Assembly: GCF_000374805.1 (NCBI RefSeq)
Contig: NZ_KB895336.1
Span: forward strand, 1 to 64,000
Direction of reading: 5' to 3'
DNA from: Chitiniphilus shinanonensis DSM 23277
GTDB lineage: Bacteria; Pseudomonadota; Gammaproteobacteria; Burkholderiales; Chitinibacteraceae
DNA: 64,000 nucleotides
Made by a program: the position numbers and the translations under genes. This document shows positions 24,517 to 32,734 of the stretch, piece by piece. The number at the start of each line of letters is the position of its first letter. The stretch's first letter is position 1. Under the pieces are notes generated by a model. The model was not told the origin of the DNA. It did not search any database and saw only the letters and a program-made list of their open reading frames with translations.

Positions 24517-25068
24517 ATGTCCCAAGACGACCATCTGATCGAAACCCGAATCGACGGCGAGCGCGTATTCGACGGCGCGCTGCTGCACATCAACCGCGAC
24601 AGCGTGCGCCTGCCCGACGGCGGCAGCGCCACCCGCGAATACGTGGTCCATCCCGGCGCCGTGATGGTGATGCCGGTGCTGGACGACGGCCGCCTGCTGA
24701 TGGAACGGCAGTTCCGTTATCCGCTGCATCGGGTGTTCCTGGAGTTCCCGGCCGGCAAGCTCGATCCGGGCGAGACGCCGCTCGCCTGCGGCCAGCGCGA
24801 ACTGCTGGAGGAAACCGGCTACAGCGCGCGCGAATGGGAATACCTGGGCGTGCTGCATCCGCTGATCAGCTATTCCGACGAGGAAATCCACTTCTTCCTG
24901 GCGCGCGGCCTGACCGAGGGCGAGGCGCAGCTGGACGAGGGCGAATTCGTCGAGACCGTGGCGGTGTCGCTGGATGAACTGGTCGCCGGTGTGCTCGACG
25001 GCCACATCACCGACGGCAAGACCATCTCCGGCATCTTCTGGCTGGAACGGAAGCTCGGCCGGCGCTGA
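24517..25068 (+). CDS. NUDIX hydrolase, ADP-sugar pyrophosphatase type
   Basis: The 183-aa protein contains a full Nudix box, GKLDPGETPLACGQRELLEETGY, at about residues 85-107, the metal site for pyrophosphate hydrolysis. The overall pattern (VMVMPVLDDGRLLMERQFRYP, EFPAGKLDPGE) matches ADP-ribose/ADP-sugar diphosphatases of the NudF group. The position right after the glycogen operon suggests possible turnover of ADP-glucose, but this is inference; substrate cannot be read from sequence. Confidence 0.88.
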   Translation: MSQDDHLIETRIDGERVFDGALLHINRDSVRLPDGGSATREYVVHPGAVMVMPVLDDGRLLMERQFRYPLHRVFLEFPAGKLDPGETPLACGQRELLEETGYSAREWEYLGVLHPLISYSDEEIHFFLARGLTEGEAQLDEGEFVETVAVSLDELVAGVLDGHITDGKTISGIFWLERKLGRR

Positions 25069-25100
25069 ACGGCGTCAGTCGCCGCCGGCTGCGCGGCGTG

Positions 25101-26918
25101 TCATGCCGGGGGCCGCGGCGAGGCGGATGGCGATCCTTCGCTCGGGGAAGGCGATTCGCCGTGGTCCGGCGAGGGCTCGTCCTCCACCCGGTTGCGACCC
25201 AGGTGTTTGGCGCGGTACAGCGCGATGTCGGCGCGTTCGATCAATGCCGGCCAATCCGGTCCCGGCTGCGGATCGCTGAGCGCCACCCCGAAGCTGGCCG
25301 TGACGTGCAGCGTGAGCTGGTCGTCCACCATGACCGGCTGCTGGGCGATGGCGTTGCGCACCTTCTCGGCCACGTGGTGCAGGGTGGAGAGATCCAGCCC
25401 CTCCACCACGATCATGAATTCCTCGCCACCGAAGCGCCCGACGACGTCGTTGGTGCGGCACAGCGTGCGCACGCAATACGCCACTGCGCGCAGCACCTGG
25501 TCGCCCACCAGGTGGCCGTAGCGATCGTTGACCTGCTTGAAATAGTCGATGTCGAACAGGATCAGCCCCGCCGGGCGGCCCAGCAGCGCGGCGCGGGCCA
25601 GCAATTGCTCGCTCTGGATCTCCAGGCCGCGCCGGTTGATCAGGCCGGTCAGCCCGTCGGTTTCCGCCTGCTGCCGCAACTGCGCGGTCAGGATCTCGCG
25701 TTCGGTCTCCAGCGCGTGCCGCCGCCGCTGGTGGCGGCGCAGCGTATCGATGGCCTCGAACAGGGCGCGCATCTCCGGGCCGCTGGGCCGGCGTTCGTCG
25801 CTGCATTGGGTGTTGTCGCGGGCCAGTTCGATGATGTCGCGGCGGGCGCGCAGCAGGGGTGAGATCAGCGAACGGCGGATGAGCAGCAGCTGCCATAGCA
25901 GCACCAGCGCCATCGCGCCGCCCAGCACCATGGTCTGCAACGCCTTCCGCCACGCGCTGTCGCGTTGTCTGGCGATGCCTTCGCTGGCGGTGCCGACGAT
26001 GGCTTCGCGCAGGGTTTCCAGCGATTGCACCTTGGGATGCAGGTCGCGCAGCAGTTGGTCGGGCGCCGCCTGCTTCGCCGCCGACGCCTGCCGGCACAGC
26101 AGTTCGGTTTCCAGCAGCTTGGCGTAGGCCTCGTTGAAGTAGCGCAGGTTGACCTCGGCCTTGGCCTTGCGGATGCGCGGCACATGCAGGTAGGTGGCGA
26201 GCTGGCTGTCGAGCAGGGTATGCAACTGGTCGATGCGTCCCAGCAACTGTTCCAGCCGCGTGCGGCGGGAGGCGTCCAGCGGTTGCCGCTCCAGCATGGG
26301 GGCCGCCAGCAGGATGGCCCCACGGCCGGCGTAGTCCCGCAGATCCTCGATGGTGCGCGCGCTCAACACCACCCGCGCCATGCGCATGTCCTGGTTGATG
26401 GTCTGCCCGCCGATGGCGTCCACCACGGGGCGCAGCGACTCGATGGCGTTGATCATTCCTTGCAGCGCGGCTTCGGATTCATCGCTGCCGCGCGTGGCGC
26501 GCGGCAGGAGGGCCAGCCGATCCACCCTGGCCCGCGACAGCGCCAGCGAGCGCCGCACCTGCGCCAGCCGGGCCTTATGATCGACCGGCATCGCGAAACG
26601 AAAGCGATGCAGCGTGATATCGAACTGGGTCAGCAACTGATCGCTGCGGACCCGCTCCGCGGTCAACAGCCGGCGCGCGGCAATACTGTCGGCGCCACTG
26701 GCGCTGATCAGCGCCATCGAGATGCCGCGCTCGTTGGAGATCACGTTGGTGGTCTGCAGCCCCAGGCGGTAAGCCGTCAGGTTGTCCAGGTTGCGCTGTT
26801 CGATCCGCGACTCCCGGATGTTCTGCCACACCAACTGACCCGTGGGGATGCCCGCCGCGCCGACGATCAGCAACGCTCCGAGCCAGAGTTTCTGATTGAG
26901 CGTGAACTTGATGGGCAT
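25101..26918 (-). CDS. Membrane-bound diguanylate cyclase with periplasmic sensor
   Basis: The 605-aa protein has a membrane helix at residues 10-30, a periplasmic region of about 300 residues, a second helix near 330 and a C-terminal GGDEF domain. The active loop is GRFGGEEFMI, and five residues upstream RTND forms the inhibitory I-site, so it should make c-di-GMP and be product-inhibited. The sensor segment NERGISMALISASG with AERVRSDQLL resembles nitrate/nitrite-sensing NIT domains, but only weakly. The tail is rich in Ser and Pro. The start at 26918 places the first helix correctly; the longer frame to 27029 adds only a Cys/Arg-rich leader. Confidence 0.88.
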   Translation of the reverse strand: MPIKFTLNQKLWLGALLIVGAAGIPTGQLVWQNIRESRIEQRNLDNLTAYRLGLQTTNVISNERGISMALISASGADSIAARRLLTAERVRSDQLLTQFDITLHRFRFAMPVDHKARLAQVRRSLALSRARVDRLALLPRATRGSDESEAALQGMINAIESLRPVVDAIGGQTINQDMRMARVVLSARTIEDLRDYAGRGAILLAAPMLERQPLDASRRTRLEQLLGRIDQLHTLLDSQLATYLHVPRIRKAKAEVNLRYFNEAYAKLLETELLCRQASAAKQAAPDQLLRDLHPKVQSLETLREAIVGTASEGIARQRDSAWRKALQTMVLGGAMALVLLWQLLLIRRSLISPLLRARRDIIELARDNTQCSDERRPSGPEMRALFEAIDTLRRHQRRRHALETEREILTAQLRQQAETDGLTGLINRRGLEIQSEQLLARAALLGRPAGLILFDIDYFKQVNDRYGHLVGDQVLRAVAYCVRTLCRTNDVVGRFGGEEFMIVVEGLDLSTLHHVAEKVRNAIAQQPVMVDDQLTLHVTASFGVALSDPQPGPDWPALIERADIALYRAKHLGRNRVEDEPSPDHGESPSPSEGSPSASPRPPA

Positions 26919-27209
26919 GAGGCGGCTGGCGGTCGGACAACGAAGGGAGTGAGGGATGACTTGGCGGCCTGCCTCGCCGGAGCGGGCTTGAGCCGTGTTG
27001 CCATGCCAGGGCGCAAACCTTGCCAGCATTGCCCTGGGGCATGCCGCCTACAACCATCCGCTGGAATGGCCCTCCCCACCGGGCCGCCAGGCGGGGCCTG
27101 TGCTGCCAGCAGGGCACGTGCCTGGGCCCTGGGTCGATTGGTGCTGGCGCCTGGGTGGCGCCCGCGGATCAATGAGGCCGATGGCGCGGGTGGCGCCCCA
27201 GCTTCAATG

Positions 27210-27707
27210 TCACACCTGCCGTTCCAGCGGCAGCCACAACTCGGTGAGCCAGGCATCCGGCGACGGCTGGGCGGGAGGAAAGACGCGGCACCATTCGAAG
27301 GACGGCATCCGGCGCAACCGCTCGCCGCTGCGTGGCAGCCACTCCAGGTACAGCGCCTTCCAGGTGTCGCCCATGGTTTCGTAGGCACCGTGGTGGCGTA
27401 TGACGGCGTAGCGGCCGCCGCAGATATTGCCCAGTGTCAGCCCCGGGGCGGGGGGCAGCGCCAGCGGTTCCACCACGCAGGCTTCGTAGCAACAATCCGG
27501 CGGTGCCACTTCGAAGTGATTGTTGCGATACAAACCGATGAAGCTGGTGTCCGGGCCGAGCAGTTTATGGTCTTCCACGTAGGTGCTGATGGCCTGCCAG
27601 GCACTTTGCGCCGCGCCCAGGCTGTTACCCAGGGGATGGTCGCGACCGAAGCGCTGGAAGAACGCGACGGGGAACGGCTGGATGACGCAGATCTCCACGG
27701 CGGGCAT
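27210..27707 (-). CDS. GyrI-like small-molecule-binding domain protein
   Basis: The 165-aa stand-alone domain is of the SbmC/GyrI (AraC effector-binding) superfamily. Typical features are the start VEICVIQPFPVAFFQRFG, the central AVIRHHGAYETMGDTWKALY near residue 102 and the end WLTELWLPLERQV. Such proteins bind hydrophobic or cationic ligands or inhibit gyrase. It has no DNA-binding domain; a related domain is fused to an AraC regulator at 59.3-60.1 kb. It stands alone. Confidence 0.8.
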   Translation of the reverse strand: MPAVEICVIQPFPVAFFQRFGRDHPLGNSLGAAQSAWQAISTYVEDHKLLGPDTSFIGLYRNNHFEVAPPDCCYEACVVEPLALPPAPGLTLGNICGGRYAVIRHHGAYETMGDTWKALYLEWLPRSGERLRRMPSFEWCRVFPPAQPSPDAWLTELWLPLERQV

Positions 27708-27854
27708 GGCTGGCTCCTGCTGGACTCCCGATCCGGGAGGGACTCAACCAGCATTTGCCGGCCAGCCGACCCTCGCAAATGGCCCGAGTAAGGGCCGCCT
27801 CCACGGGTTGGCCGGCCTCGTCGCGCCGGCCGTGGCGTACCCGATGCGCCTGCA

Positions 27855-27890
27855 AACGACCGGGGCGGCCGTCAGGCCGCCCCGGTCGTT
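27855..27890 (-). terminator. Intrinsic terminator of the small secreted protein gene
   Basis: A perfect 16-bp stem (27855-27870 with 27875-27890) has a 4-nt loop. On the minus strand it ends in CGGTCGTT and is followed by TGCAGGCG. It lies 15 nt past the stop of the 81-aa gene. Confidence 0.8.
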
Positions 27891-27905
27891 GAACCACATC
27901 GCCGC

Positions 27906-28151
27906 TCAGCGATTGATATCGCTGTCCAGCGTATCGTCGCCGCGCGGGCTGGCCGCGTTGCGGTCGCGGTCGGCGTCCCACGGACCCCAGTTGCCGAAGC
28001 TGCGATCCACTTGCAGATCGGTGCCCGGGTCCACCGCCTGCGGCGTGGCCGAGCCCTGTTCCGAGCGGTAGGTATTGGCGTCGTTGGCCAGCGCGGTGGT
28101 GCCGGCCAGCAGGGCGGACGCGGCGACGAGCGAAGTGACGAGATGCTTCAT
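27906..28151 (-). CDS. Small exported protein of unknown function
   Basis: The 81-aa protein starts at ATG 28151 behind AAGGAGAAC. A signal peptide (MKHLVTSLVAASALLAGTTALA) should be cleaved near residue 22, leaving a mature acidic peptide of about 59 residues rich in Asp, Asn and Arg with no cysteine. I recognise no family. The ribosome site, signal peptide and dedicated terminator make it a convincing gene. Larger overlapping frames on the same strand are rejected. Confidence 0.75.
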   Translation of the reverse strand: MKHLVTSLVAASALLAGTTALANDANTYRSEQGSATPQAVDPGTDLQVDRSFGNWGPWDADRDRNAASPRGDDTLDSDINR

Positions 28152-28255
28152 GACGTTCTCCTTGGCAAATACGCAGCGTCCATGGTGCAAGGAGCGTGCC
28201 AGGCCATGAGGCAGAGCTTTGCGCCGGTGCCGCATGGCAGGCGGGTAAAGCTTAC

Positions 28256-28708
28256 CTACCGGCCTTGTAAATCGCACATTCGGGACATGAAGCCCAGGCG
28301 CTCCCGGTGTTCGAAACCCCGGCCCAGGTAAAAGCGTTCGGCGGCACTGTCGCGCTCGGTCAGCAGGGTCAGCGCCGCGATGCCTTCGGCCGCCAACAGG
28401 TGTTCCGCACCGTCCACCAGCGCCCGCCCCAGCCCGCGTCCCTGATGAGCCGGTGCGATGAACAGCTCGTCGATGAAACATTCGGAGCCGGTCCACCAGT
28501 GACGTATCTGCCCGATCAGCCCACCGCACGGGATGTCGTGGTCGAAGATGCCGAACAGCCGGGCGGCGGGATTGGCGGCAAAGCCGCCCAGGTAGCGCTG
28601 CGCCGATGCTTCGGTCCACTGGTCGTGCCAGGGCGGACCGTTGAAGGCGTCGAGGAAAGCGGGGATCAGAATCCGCACATCGGCGGGAACAAGGGGGCGG
28701 ACCTGCAT
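28256..28708 (-). CDS. GNAT family N-acetyltransferase
   Basis: The 150-aa protein is a single GNAT domain. The acetyl-CoA loop appears as IDELFIAPAHQGRGLGRALV at about residues 78-97, matching the V-x-x-xxRGxG/A pattern, followed by LLTERDSAAERFYLGRGF. Substrate is unknown. The start at 28708 (MQVRPLVPADVRI) is the natural beginning of the fold; a longer frame to 28759 adds non-domain residues. Confidence 0.85.
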   Translation of the reverse strand: MQVRPLVPADVRILIPAFLDAFNGPPWHDQWTEASAQRYLGGFAANPAARLFGIFDHDIPCGGLIGQIRHWWTGSECFIDELFIAPAHQGRGLGRALVDGAEHLLAAEGIAALTLLTERDSAAERFYLGRGFEHRERLGFMSRMCDLQGR

Positions 28709-28781
28709 GGCGGCTCCGACTGGAAAACGGATCGCCACTGTAGCGGCGTGGCGGGCCACATGACCAGTCGCGCCGGCAGGA

Positions 28782-29057
28782 TCAGTCTTGCATCGGTGCG
28801 CCGGTCCGGGCGTGGCGGCTGGCGACGTCCAGTGCGGTCTCCAGGGTTTCTTCGGCGGTGCGCAGCAGCGCCAGCGTGTTGCGCAGTACGAAGCGCATCT
28901 GCTGTTCGGAGCCTTCCTCCAAGGCCAGCGCGCTGACCAGCAGGCTTTGAGAATCGGCGATGGAACTCAGCACTAGGATGCCGGGCGACACCAGATCGGC
29001 GAAGGGAATCGGCGCATCGGGATCGATATCCGCGATGTGGCGCAGTTCGAGCATCAT
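28782..29057 (-). CDS. Small hypothetical protein
   Basis: The 91-aa acidic, helical protein begins MMLELRHIADIDPDAP. The middle ADSQSLLVSALALEEGSEQ and later LRTAEETLETALDVAS look like two amphipathic helices. There is no signal peptide, membrane segment or known motif; a faint similarity to DUF3077-type proteins is not strong enough to name it. A weak AGGATT precedes the start. It lies next to the GNAT gene on the same strand with a 73-nt gap. Confidence 0.55.
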   Translation of the reverse strand: MMLELRHIADIDPDAPIPFADLVSPGILVLSSIADSQSLLVSALALEEGSEQQMRFVLRNTLALLRTAEETLETALDVASRHARTGAPMQD

Positions 29058-29137
29058 GGGAGCAATCCTGTGAGGAAACGGGGCGTTGCCCGTGTGGCTG
29101 GTCGCAGCCATGCCCTGCCGTGGGCCAGCCGGCTGAA

Positions 29138-29299
29138 CAAGCGCGGTTGGCAACATCCTGCTGGCTGCGTTATGCGGGGCGCCGGGCCTCCCTGGCCGTA
29201 CGCGTTGTGCTGTGGGTGAGTGGTCGGCTTGCCGCCGCTCAGGGCGTTTCGTACCCCTTGCCGGAACTGCTTCGCTGGTTTGTCAGCGGCTTCAAATTG
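29138..29299. repeat. Dispersed intergenic repeat, copy 3 (diverged)
   Basis: The left part (ACAAGCGCGG, GGCTGCGT, GCGCCGGGC, GCCGTAC) matches the left flank of copy 2 near 47889-47955. The right part, 29244-29299, follows the core of copies 1 and 2 (GCGTTTCG, CTGCTTCGCTGG, TTTGTC, TTCAAATTG). An extra ~35 nt separates them compared with copy 2. Confidence 0.55.
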
Positions 29300-29435
29300 C
29301 CGGCGATGGCGCTTATTCATGCGCTAGGGTAAAACCTATGGTTTTCACTTGGCCGGATCGCAGGCGTGCCGTCCCTGCCGGGCGCGGGCCACACGGATGC
29401 TATGATCGCCGACGATCGATGAATCCTCGCATTTT

Positions 29436-29453
29436 TGAGCACAAAAGTGCTCA
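29436..29453. promoter_or_regulatory. Palindromic operator upstream of the XRE regulator
   Basis: TGAGCAC-AAAA-GTGCTCA is a perfect 7+4+7 dyad ending 21 nt before the ATG of the XRE gene. Size and placement are typical of the site bound by a lambda-repressor-like dimer, so autoregulation is likely. The T-run just before it could be part of a promoter element. Confidence 0.6.
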
Positions 29454-29474
29454 TGTCAATGTTTTCGAGAACGA

Positions 29475-29879
29475 ATGAATACAATCGGCGAGCGCCTCAA
29501 GATCGAGCGTCTGCGCCTGGGTTTGAGCCAGGAGGACTTCGCCGCCAGGGCGGGCGTGGTCCGGCGGACCCAGACCAACTACGAAACCGGGGAGCGCGTG
29601 CCCGATGCCGCGTTCCTCGCTACCGTGGCCCGATTCGGCGTGGACATTCATTTCGTGGTGCTGGGCGAGCGGCATCCCGGCCAGCTCAGTCCCGAGCAAC
29701 ATGATGTGCTCGACGCCTACGCCGCGGCCTCGCCGCCGGTGCGCGCCGCCGCCCTGGCCGCGCTGCGTTCCGAAAGCCATCCACAGCCCGCCCCGGCGCC
29801 CGCTGCCGGCGCCATGCGCCTGTCGCCCGACGCCGTTCCGTTGCATGGGCCGGTGGAACAGGTGCGCAAGAAATCCTGA
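29475..29879 (+). CDS. XRE family transcriptional regulator
   Basis: The 134-aa protein has an N-terminal lambda-repressor-type helix-turn-helix, ERLKIERLRLGLSQEDFA then AGVVRRTQTNYETGERVP (residues 5-45), then VARFGVDIHFVVLGER, which resembles the short phage-type repressors common in Neisseriales and relatives. The C-terminal part is Ala/Pro-rich with no peptidase motif, so it is not a LexA/CI-type cleavable repressor. It is monocistronic, with a terminator behind it. Confidence 0.85.
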   Translation: MNTIGERLKIERLRLGLSQEDFAARAGVVRRTQTNYETGERVPDAAFLATVARFGVDIHFVVLGERHPGQLSPEQHDVLDAYAAASPPVRAAALAALRSESHPQPAPAPAAGAMRLSPDAVPLHGPVEQVRKKS

Positions 29880-29903
29880 GCGCCCGTGCGGCACGGCAAG
29901 CGG

Positions 29904-29923
29904 AACGCGGCAGAGGCCGCGTT
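29904..29923 (+). terminator. Intrinsic terminator after the XRE regulator
   Basis: AACGCGGC pairs with GCCGCGTT over a 4-nt loop, followed by TTTTG, 25 nt past the stop. Confidence 0.88.
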
Positions 29924-30246
29924 TTTTGTTGCCCGCCCCCAGATGCATACCTTCGGCCAGCGTGGACATGGTGGCGTCGAAGGGAATGAGCCGTCGTGCC
30001 TGCCGGCTTCGATGCGAGTGCCGGGCACGATTGTGCGCATTCGCCGCCAACAAATCGTTATCACCCCATGAAGAAGATTGGCAATGCGCCGTCGCTCGAA
30101 GGGACGGCCGCACGGCGCGGTAGGTCCTGGCAGCGCCGGGGCCGGCGGGTGATCGCTCTCACGCGGCGCCCGGGGCCGGATGCCGCGGGCGGGGGACGTT
30201 GTTACAATCCGGACACAAAAATGACAATGCCATCGAGAGGAGTCCC
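29924..30246 (+). other. Leader region of the acyltransferase gene
   Basis: No gene was found. An extended -10 box TGTTACAAT (30200-30208) stands 38 nt before the ATG of the acyltransferase gene. No convincing -35 is visible, as expected for extended -10 promoters. Confidence 0.45.
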
Positions 30247-31305
30247 ATGCAAAGCCGTTATTTCACCGCGCTCGAGGGTCTGCGCGGCGTGGTGGCCATC
30301 GCCATCATCTATTTCCATACCACCTACAGCTGGCCCGGCTACCTCGGGGTCGAGTTCTTCATGATGCTGTCGGGCTTCGTGATGGCGCACAGCTGTCTCG
30401 ATCGGCCCGCACGGCCCGAAGGCGGATTGTTCGTGCTGCAACGCCTGGCGCGGCTTTATCCGCTGCACCTGCTGGGCCTGGCGCTGTTCGCCGCCAGCTA
30501 CCTGCTGCGCTACGGGCAATGGCCCAGCTACGCCGACGGCACGCTGTTCACGCTGATCCAGCAATTGCTGTTGCTGCACAACGTGGGCTTCAACCCGCAA
30601 GGGCTGACCTGGAACTTCCCCGCGTGGAGCATCAGCATCGAAGTGTGGGTCAACCTGATCGTGTTCTTCGTGATCCCGCAACGGGTACGCAGCGTGCAAT
30701 TGCTGCTGGGTGCGCTGGCGTGCTACCTGGTGATCTACAACCTGAGCCACCACCTGGACGTCCATCACACCTTGTACTGGGGTTGGCTGGCGGCCGGCAT
30801 GGTGCGCGGCATGGCCGGCTTCCTGCTCGGCTGGTTCGCCTACCGCGTCAGCGGCCGGCTGGATCGCGTGGCCGGCCACGCCGTGGGCTGGAACCTGTTC
30901 GAACTGCTGCCGTTGCTGGCCCTGACGCCGATCCTGATGGGGCCGGTGCGCAACGCGCCGCTGGATTTCGTCGCGGTGATCCTGATCTTCGCCCTGATGC
31001 TGAGCCTGGCCCAGCAGCGCGGCCTGCTCAGCCGGCTGTTGTCGATCGCGCCGCTACAGTACCTCGGCCGCATCTCCTACGCCGTCTACCTGGTGCACAT
31101 CCCCATCCAGAACGTGCTGTACGGCAACGAGATCGACATCCCGCACCTGGGCGCGTTGCCGTACCTGCTGTTGTTCAGCGGCTGCGTGCTGGTGGTGGCG
31201 TCGCTGGCGCATTTCTGGGTGGAACAGCCGGCGCGGCGCTGGTTCAAGGCGTGGCAGGCGCGCAGCGCCCAAGCCGGCAGCCTGGCGGTGACCGCCGGCG
31301 CCTGA
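30247..31305 (+). CDS. Membrane acyltransferase (acyltransferase 3 / OafA family)
   Basis: The 352-aa integral membrane protein has about ten hydrophobic segments. The family signature is at the N-terminus, RYFTALEGLRGVVAIAIIYFH, where the Arg and the later His take part in acyl transfer; GVEFFMMLSGFVMAHS follows. The end ISYAVYLVHIPIQNVLYG is also typical. Members O-acetylate or acylate polysaccharides, LPS or other lipids; the acceptor is unknown. AGGAG stands before ATG 30247. No glycosyltransferase neighbours hint at a surface polymer. Confidence 0.88.
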   Translation: MQSRYFTALEGLRGVVAIAIIYFHTTYSWPGYLGVEFFMMLSGFVMAHSCLDRPARPEGGLFVLQRLARLYPLHLLGLALFAASYLLRYGQWPSYADGTLFTLIQQLLLLHNVGFNPQGLTWNFPAWSISIEVWVNLIVFFVIPQRVRSVQLLLGALACYLVIYNLSHHLDVHHTLYWGWLAAGMVRGMAGFLLGWFAYRVSGRLDRVAGHAVGWNLFELLPLLALTPILMGPVRNAPLDFVAVILIFALMLSLAQQRGLLSRLLSIAPLQYLGRISYAVYLVHIPIQNVLYGNEIDIPHLGALPYLLLFSGCVLVVASLAHFWVEQPARRWFKAWQARSAQAGSLAVTAGA

Positions 31306-31471
31306 GCGGGCGGGCGGCGTGTTTGCCGCCGCCCGTTGCCGGGTTCGTTTGCCGATCCAGGAAGCTTGTTTGTATGTATTACGAACGCTGGCGCCAGAAC
31401 GTTTAGAAGACACCGGGAGGTTGCTGTGGTAATCAAGTCGCTGGCGCTACACCACCTATCCAGGCAGATGG

Positions 31472-31936
31472 CTAACGCACTTGGTCACACGGCGCAGCTC
31501 CTGGTATTGGCTGCCAGCGCTTGAACCAATCATCAGCCTCGTTCTCCCAAGGCCATACGCCGGATGTGTTCGGGTACACGATTTGATACGCGCGGAAGTT
31601 GGCGCCTTTGTACAGCCACAAAGCCCAGCCCAAATACGCCTTGTACGCGTCTTTAGGGAATTCCACGATCTTGCAATCGAAGCCTTCCAGCAGACCGCTG
31701 ACCGAATCGCCTGGCTCGATCAACTCGCCCGATTGCAGCTTTGCGTAGCATTCATTGACCATAAATTGAGCCAGCTCCGGCTGGAGCCCAATCACAATCA
31801 ATTCAGCATGTCCTATCGTTTGCTCGATCCCAATCGAGTAAGTAAATGGAGGCAGATCTTCCTCCTCCAGTACATGCAGGATGTGGAGCCCATATTGCTC
31901 TATGTCCGACAGCGCCTTTTCTTCCGTCGCATCCAT
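31472..31936 (-). CDS. DUF4262 domain protein
   Basis: The 154-aa soluble protein contains YGLHILHVLEEEDLPPFTYSIGI and LGWALWLYKGANFRAYQIVYP, which match the DUF4262 pattern (short stress- or toxin-context proteins of unknown function). The base composition is visibly poorer in GC than its neighbours and codon use is less biased, consistent with recent acquisition. Together with the next membrane protein it forms a small islet before tRNA-Leu. Confidence 0.75.
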   Translation of the reverse strand: MDATEEKALSDIEQYGLHILHVLEEEDLPPFTYSIGIEQTIGHAELIVIGLQPELAQFMVNECYAKLQSGELIEPGDSVSGLLEGFDCKIVEFPKDAYKAYLGWALWLYKGANFRAYQIVYPNTSGVWPWENEADDWFKRWQPIPGAAPCDQVR

Positions 31937-31958
31937 TCCGATTCCGTAGATTTACGAG

Positions 31959-32210
31959 CTATAAGACGATGGCTGCTGAAATGCCAGTCAGCAAAAAGGA
32001 AACCAAGCCCCCTAAAAAGAAGTTGCTGGCATATTTCGTTTTCCGATAATTCAGGAGGCAAACAATCGGGACGATTACGGGAAAGAAAATGCATACCAAG
32101 CCCAGCTTTTCGTTAATCGTTGGCGCAGCCATCAAACCAAATATAAAACCGACAACGCTTAACATCAGCGCTGTTAAGCCAAGTACCAATGGAATCCAAA
32201 TCATTTTCAT
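31959..32210 (-). CDS. Small membrane protein of unknown function
   Basis: The 83-aa protein has three hydrophobic stretches, about residues 3-27, 37-53 and 62-82, with RKTKYASN between the last two. I recognise no family. It precedes the DUF4262 gene by 22 nt on the same strand, so the two probably form an operon. Composition is AT-richer than the rest of the window. An alternative start at 32234 would add eight residues. Confidence 0.6.
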   Translation of the reverse strand: MKMIWIPLVLGLTALMLSVVGFIFGLMAAPTINEKLGLVCIFFPVIVPIVCLLNYRKTKYASNFFLGGLVSFLLTGISAAIVL

Positions 32211-32554
32211 ACCTAAACAATGGTTTTTGGACAACGATTGACAGACGAATACTTAAAGTCATCCCCAATATCATTCAACCATATTGCCAGACTGCCCACC
32301 ATCCCGACTACCCACAAGCCCTACCAGAATCACCATATGGGGGTTGTTGCCATTTCATTGACGTTGCGGGCCAGGGCAGGCACCGAGGCCGATGACCAAA
32401 AGGCGAAGCTGCGGCACAACGCTTGCTTGCTCATACCACGCCACAGATGATCGGGCGCTACATCCGAAACCGCCCCGGCAAGCTGGCCAAGTCCCCGTGC
32501 TGAGGACGTTTTGCGGAACGGGGTGGAATTTGCGGGATACTCCGCCAGAAAGCA
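32211..32554. other. Intergenic region without recognisable gene
   Basis: The left half is AT-richer, like the adjoining islet, and the right half returns to normal composition. Apparent frames here run into the tRNA gene and have no coding signature. The promoter of the small membrane protein gene should lie near 32220-32290, but no clear boxes are evident. Confidence 0.4.
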
Positions 32555-32581
32555 AAAAACGCGGCTGGAAGCCGCGTTTTT
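32555..32581 (-). terminator. Intrinsic terminator of tRNA-Leu
   Basis: AAAAACGCGGC pairs with GCCGCGTTTTT over a 5-nt loop. On the minus strand it lies 5 nt after the tRNA-Leu 3' end. Confidence 0.92.
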
Positions 32582-32586
32582 CTTGA

Positions 32587-32671
32587 TGGTGCCCGGGGTC
32601 GGACTCGAACCGACACGCCTTGCGGCGGGGGATTTTGAATCCCCTGCGTCTACCGATTTCGCCACCCGGGC
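32587..32671 (-). tRNA. tRNA-Leu (anticodon CAA)
   Basis: On the minus strand the 85-nt sequence has acceptor GCCCGGG pairing with CCCGGGC, an encoded CCA, a D arm with GGCGAAATCGGTAGACGC, the anticodon stem GGGGA/TCCCC with loop TTCAAAA, a long class II variable arm (CGCCGCAAGGCG) and the T arm GTTCGAGTC. CAA reads UUG. Confidence 0.96.
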
Positions 32672-32734
32672 AGGGAAGGGCGCAATTATGGCCGAAGCGC
32701 CCGACGGCTGGCAAGCCGGCCGGCCTTCATCCCG

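Larger units (their letters stand above)
29058..29474. other. Intergenic region with repeat copy and regulator operator
   Basis: No gene is credible in these 417 bases. 29138-29299 is a diverged copy of the dispersed repeat, and the right end holds the XRE regulator's palindrome and leader. Confidence 0.5.

Noticed and set aside
32330-32665. Frame across tRNA-Leu (AKSVDAGDSKSPAARR)
   Set aside because: Translated tRNA and terminator, a known false-positive pattern.
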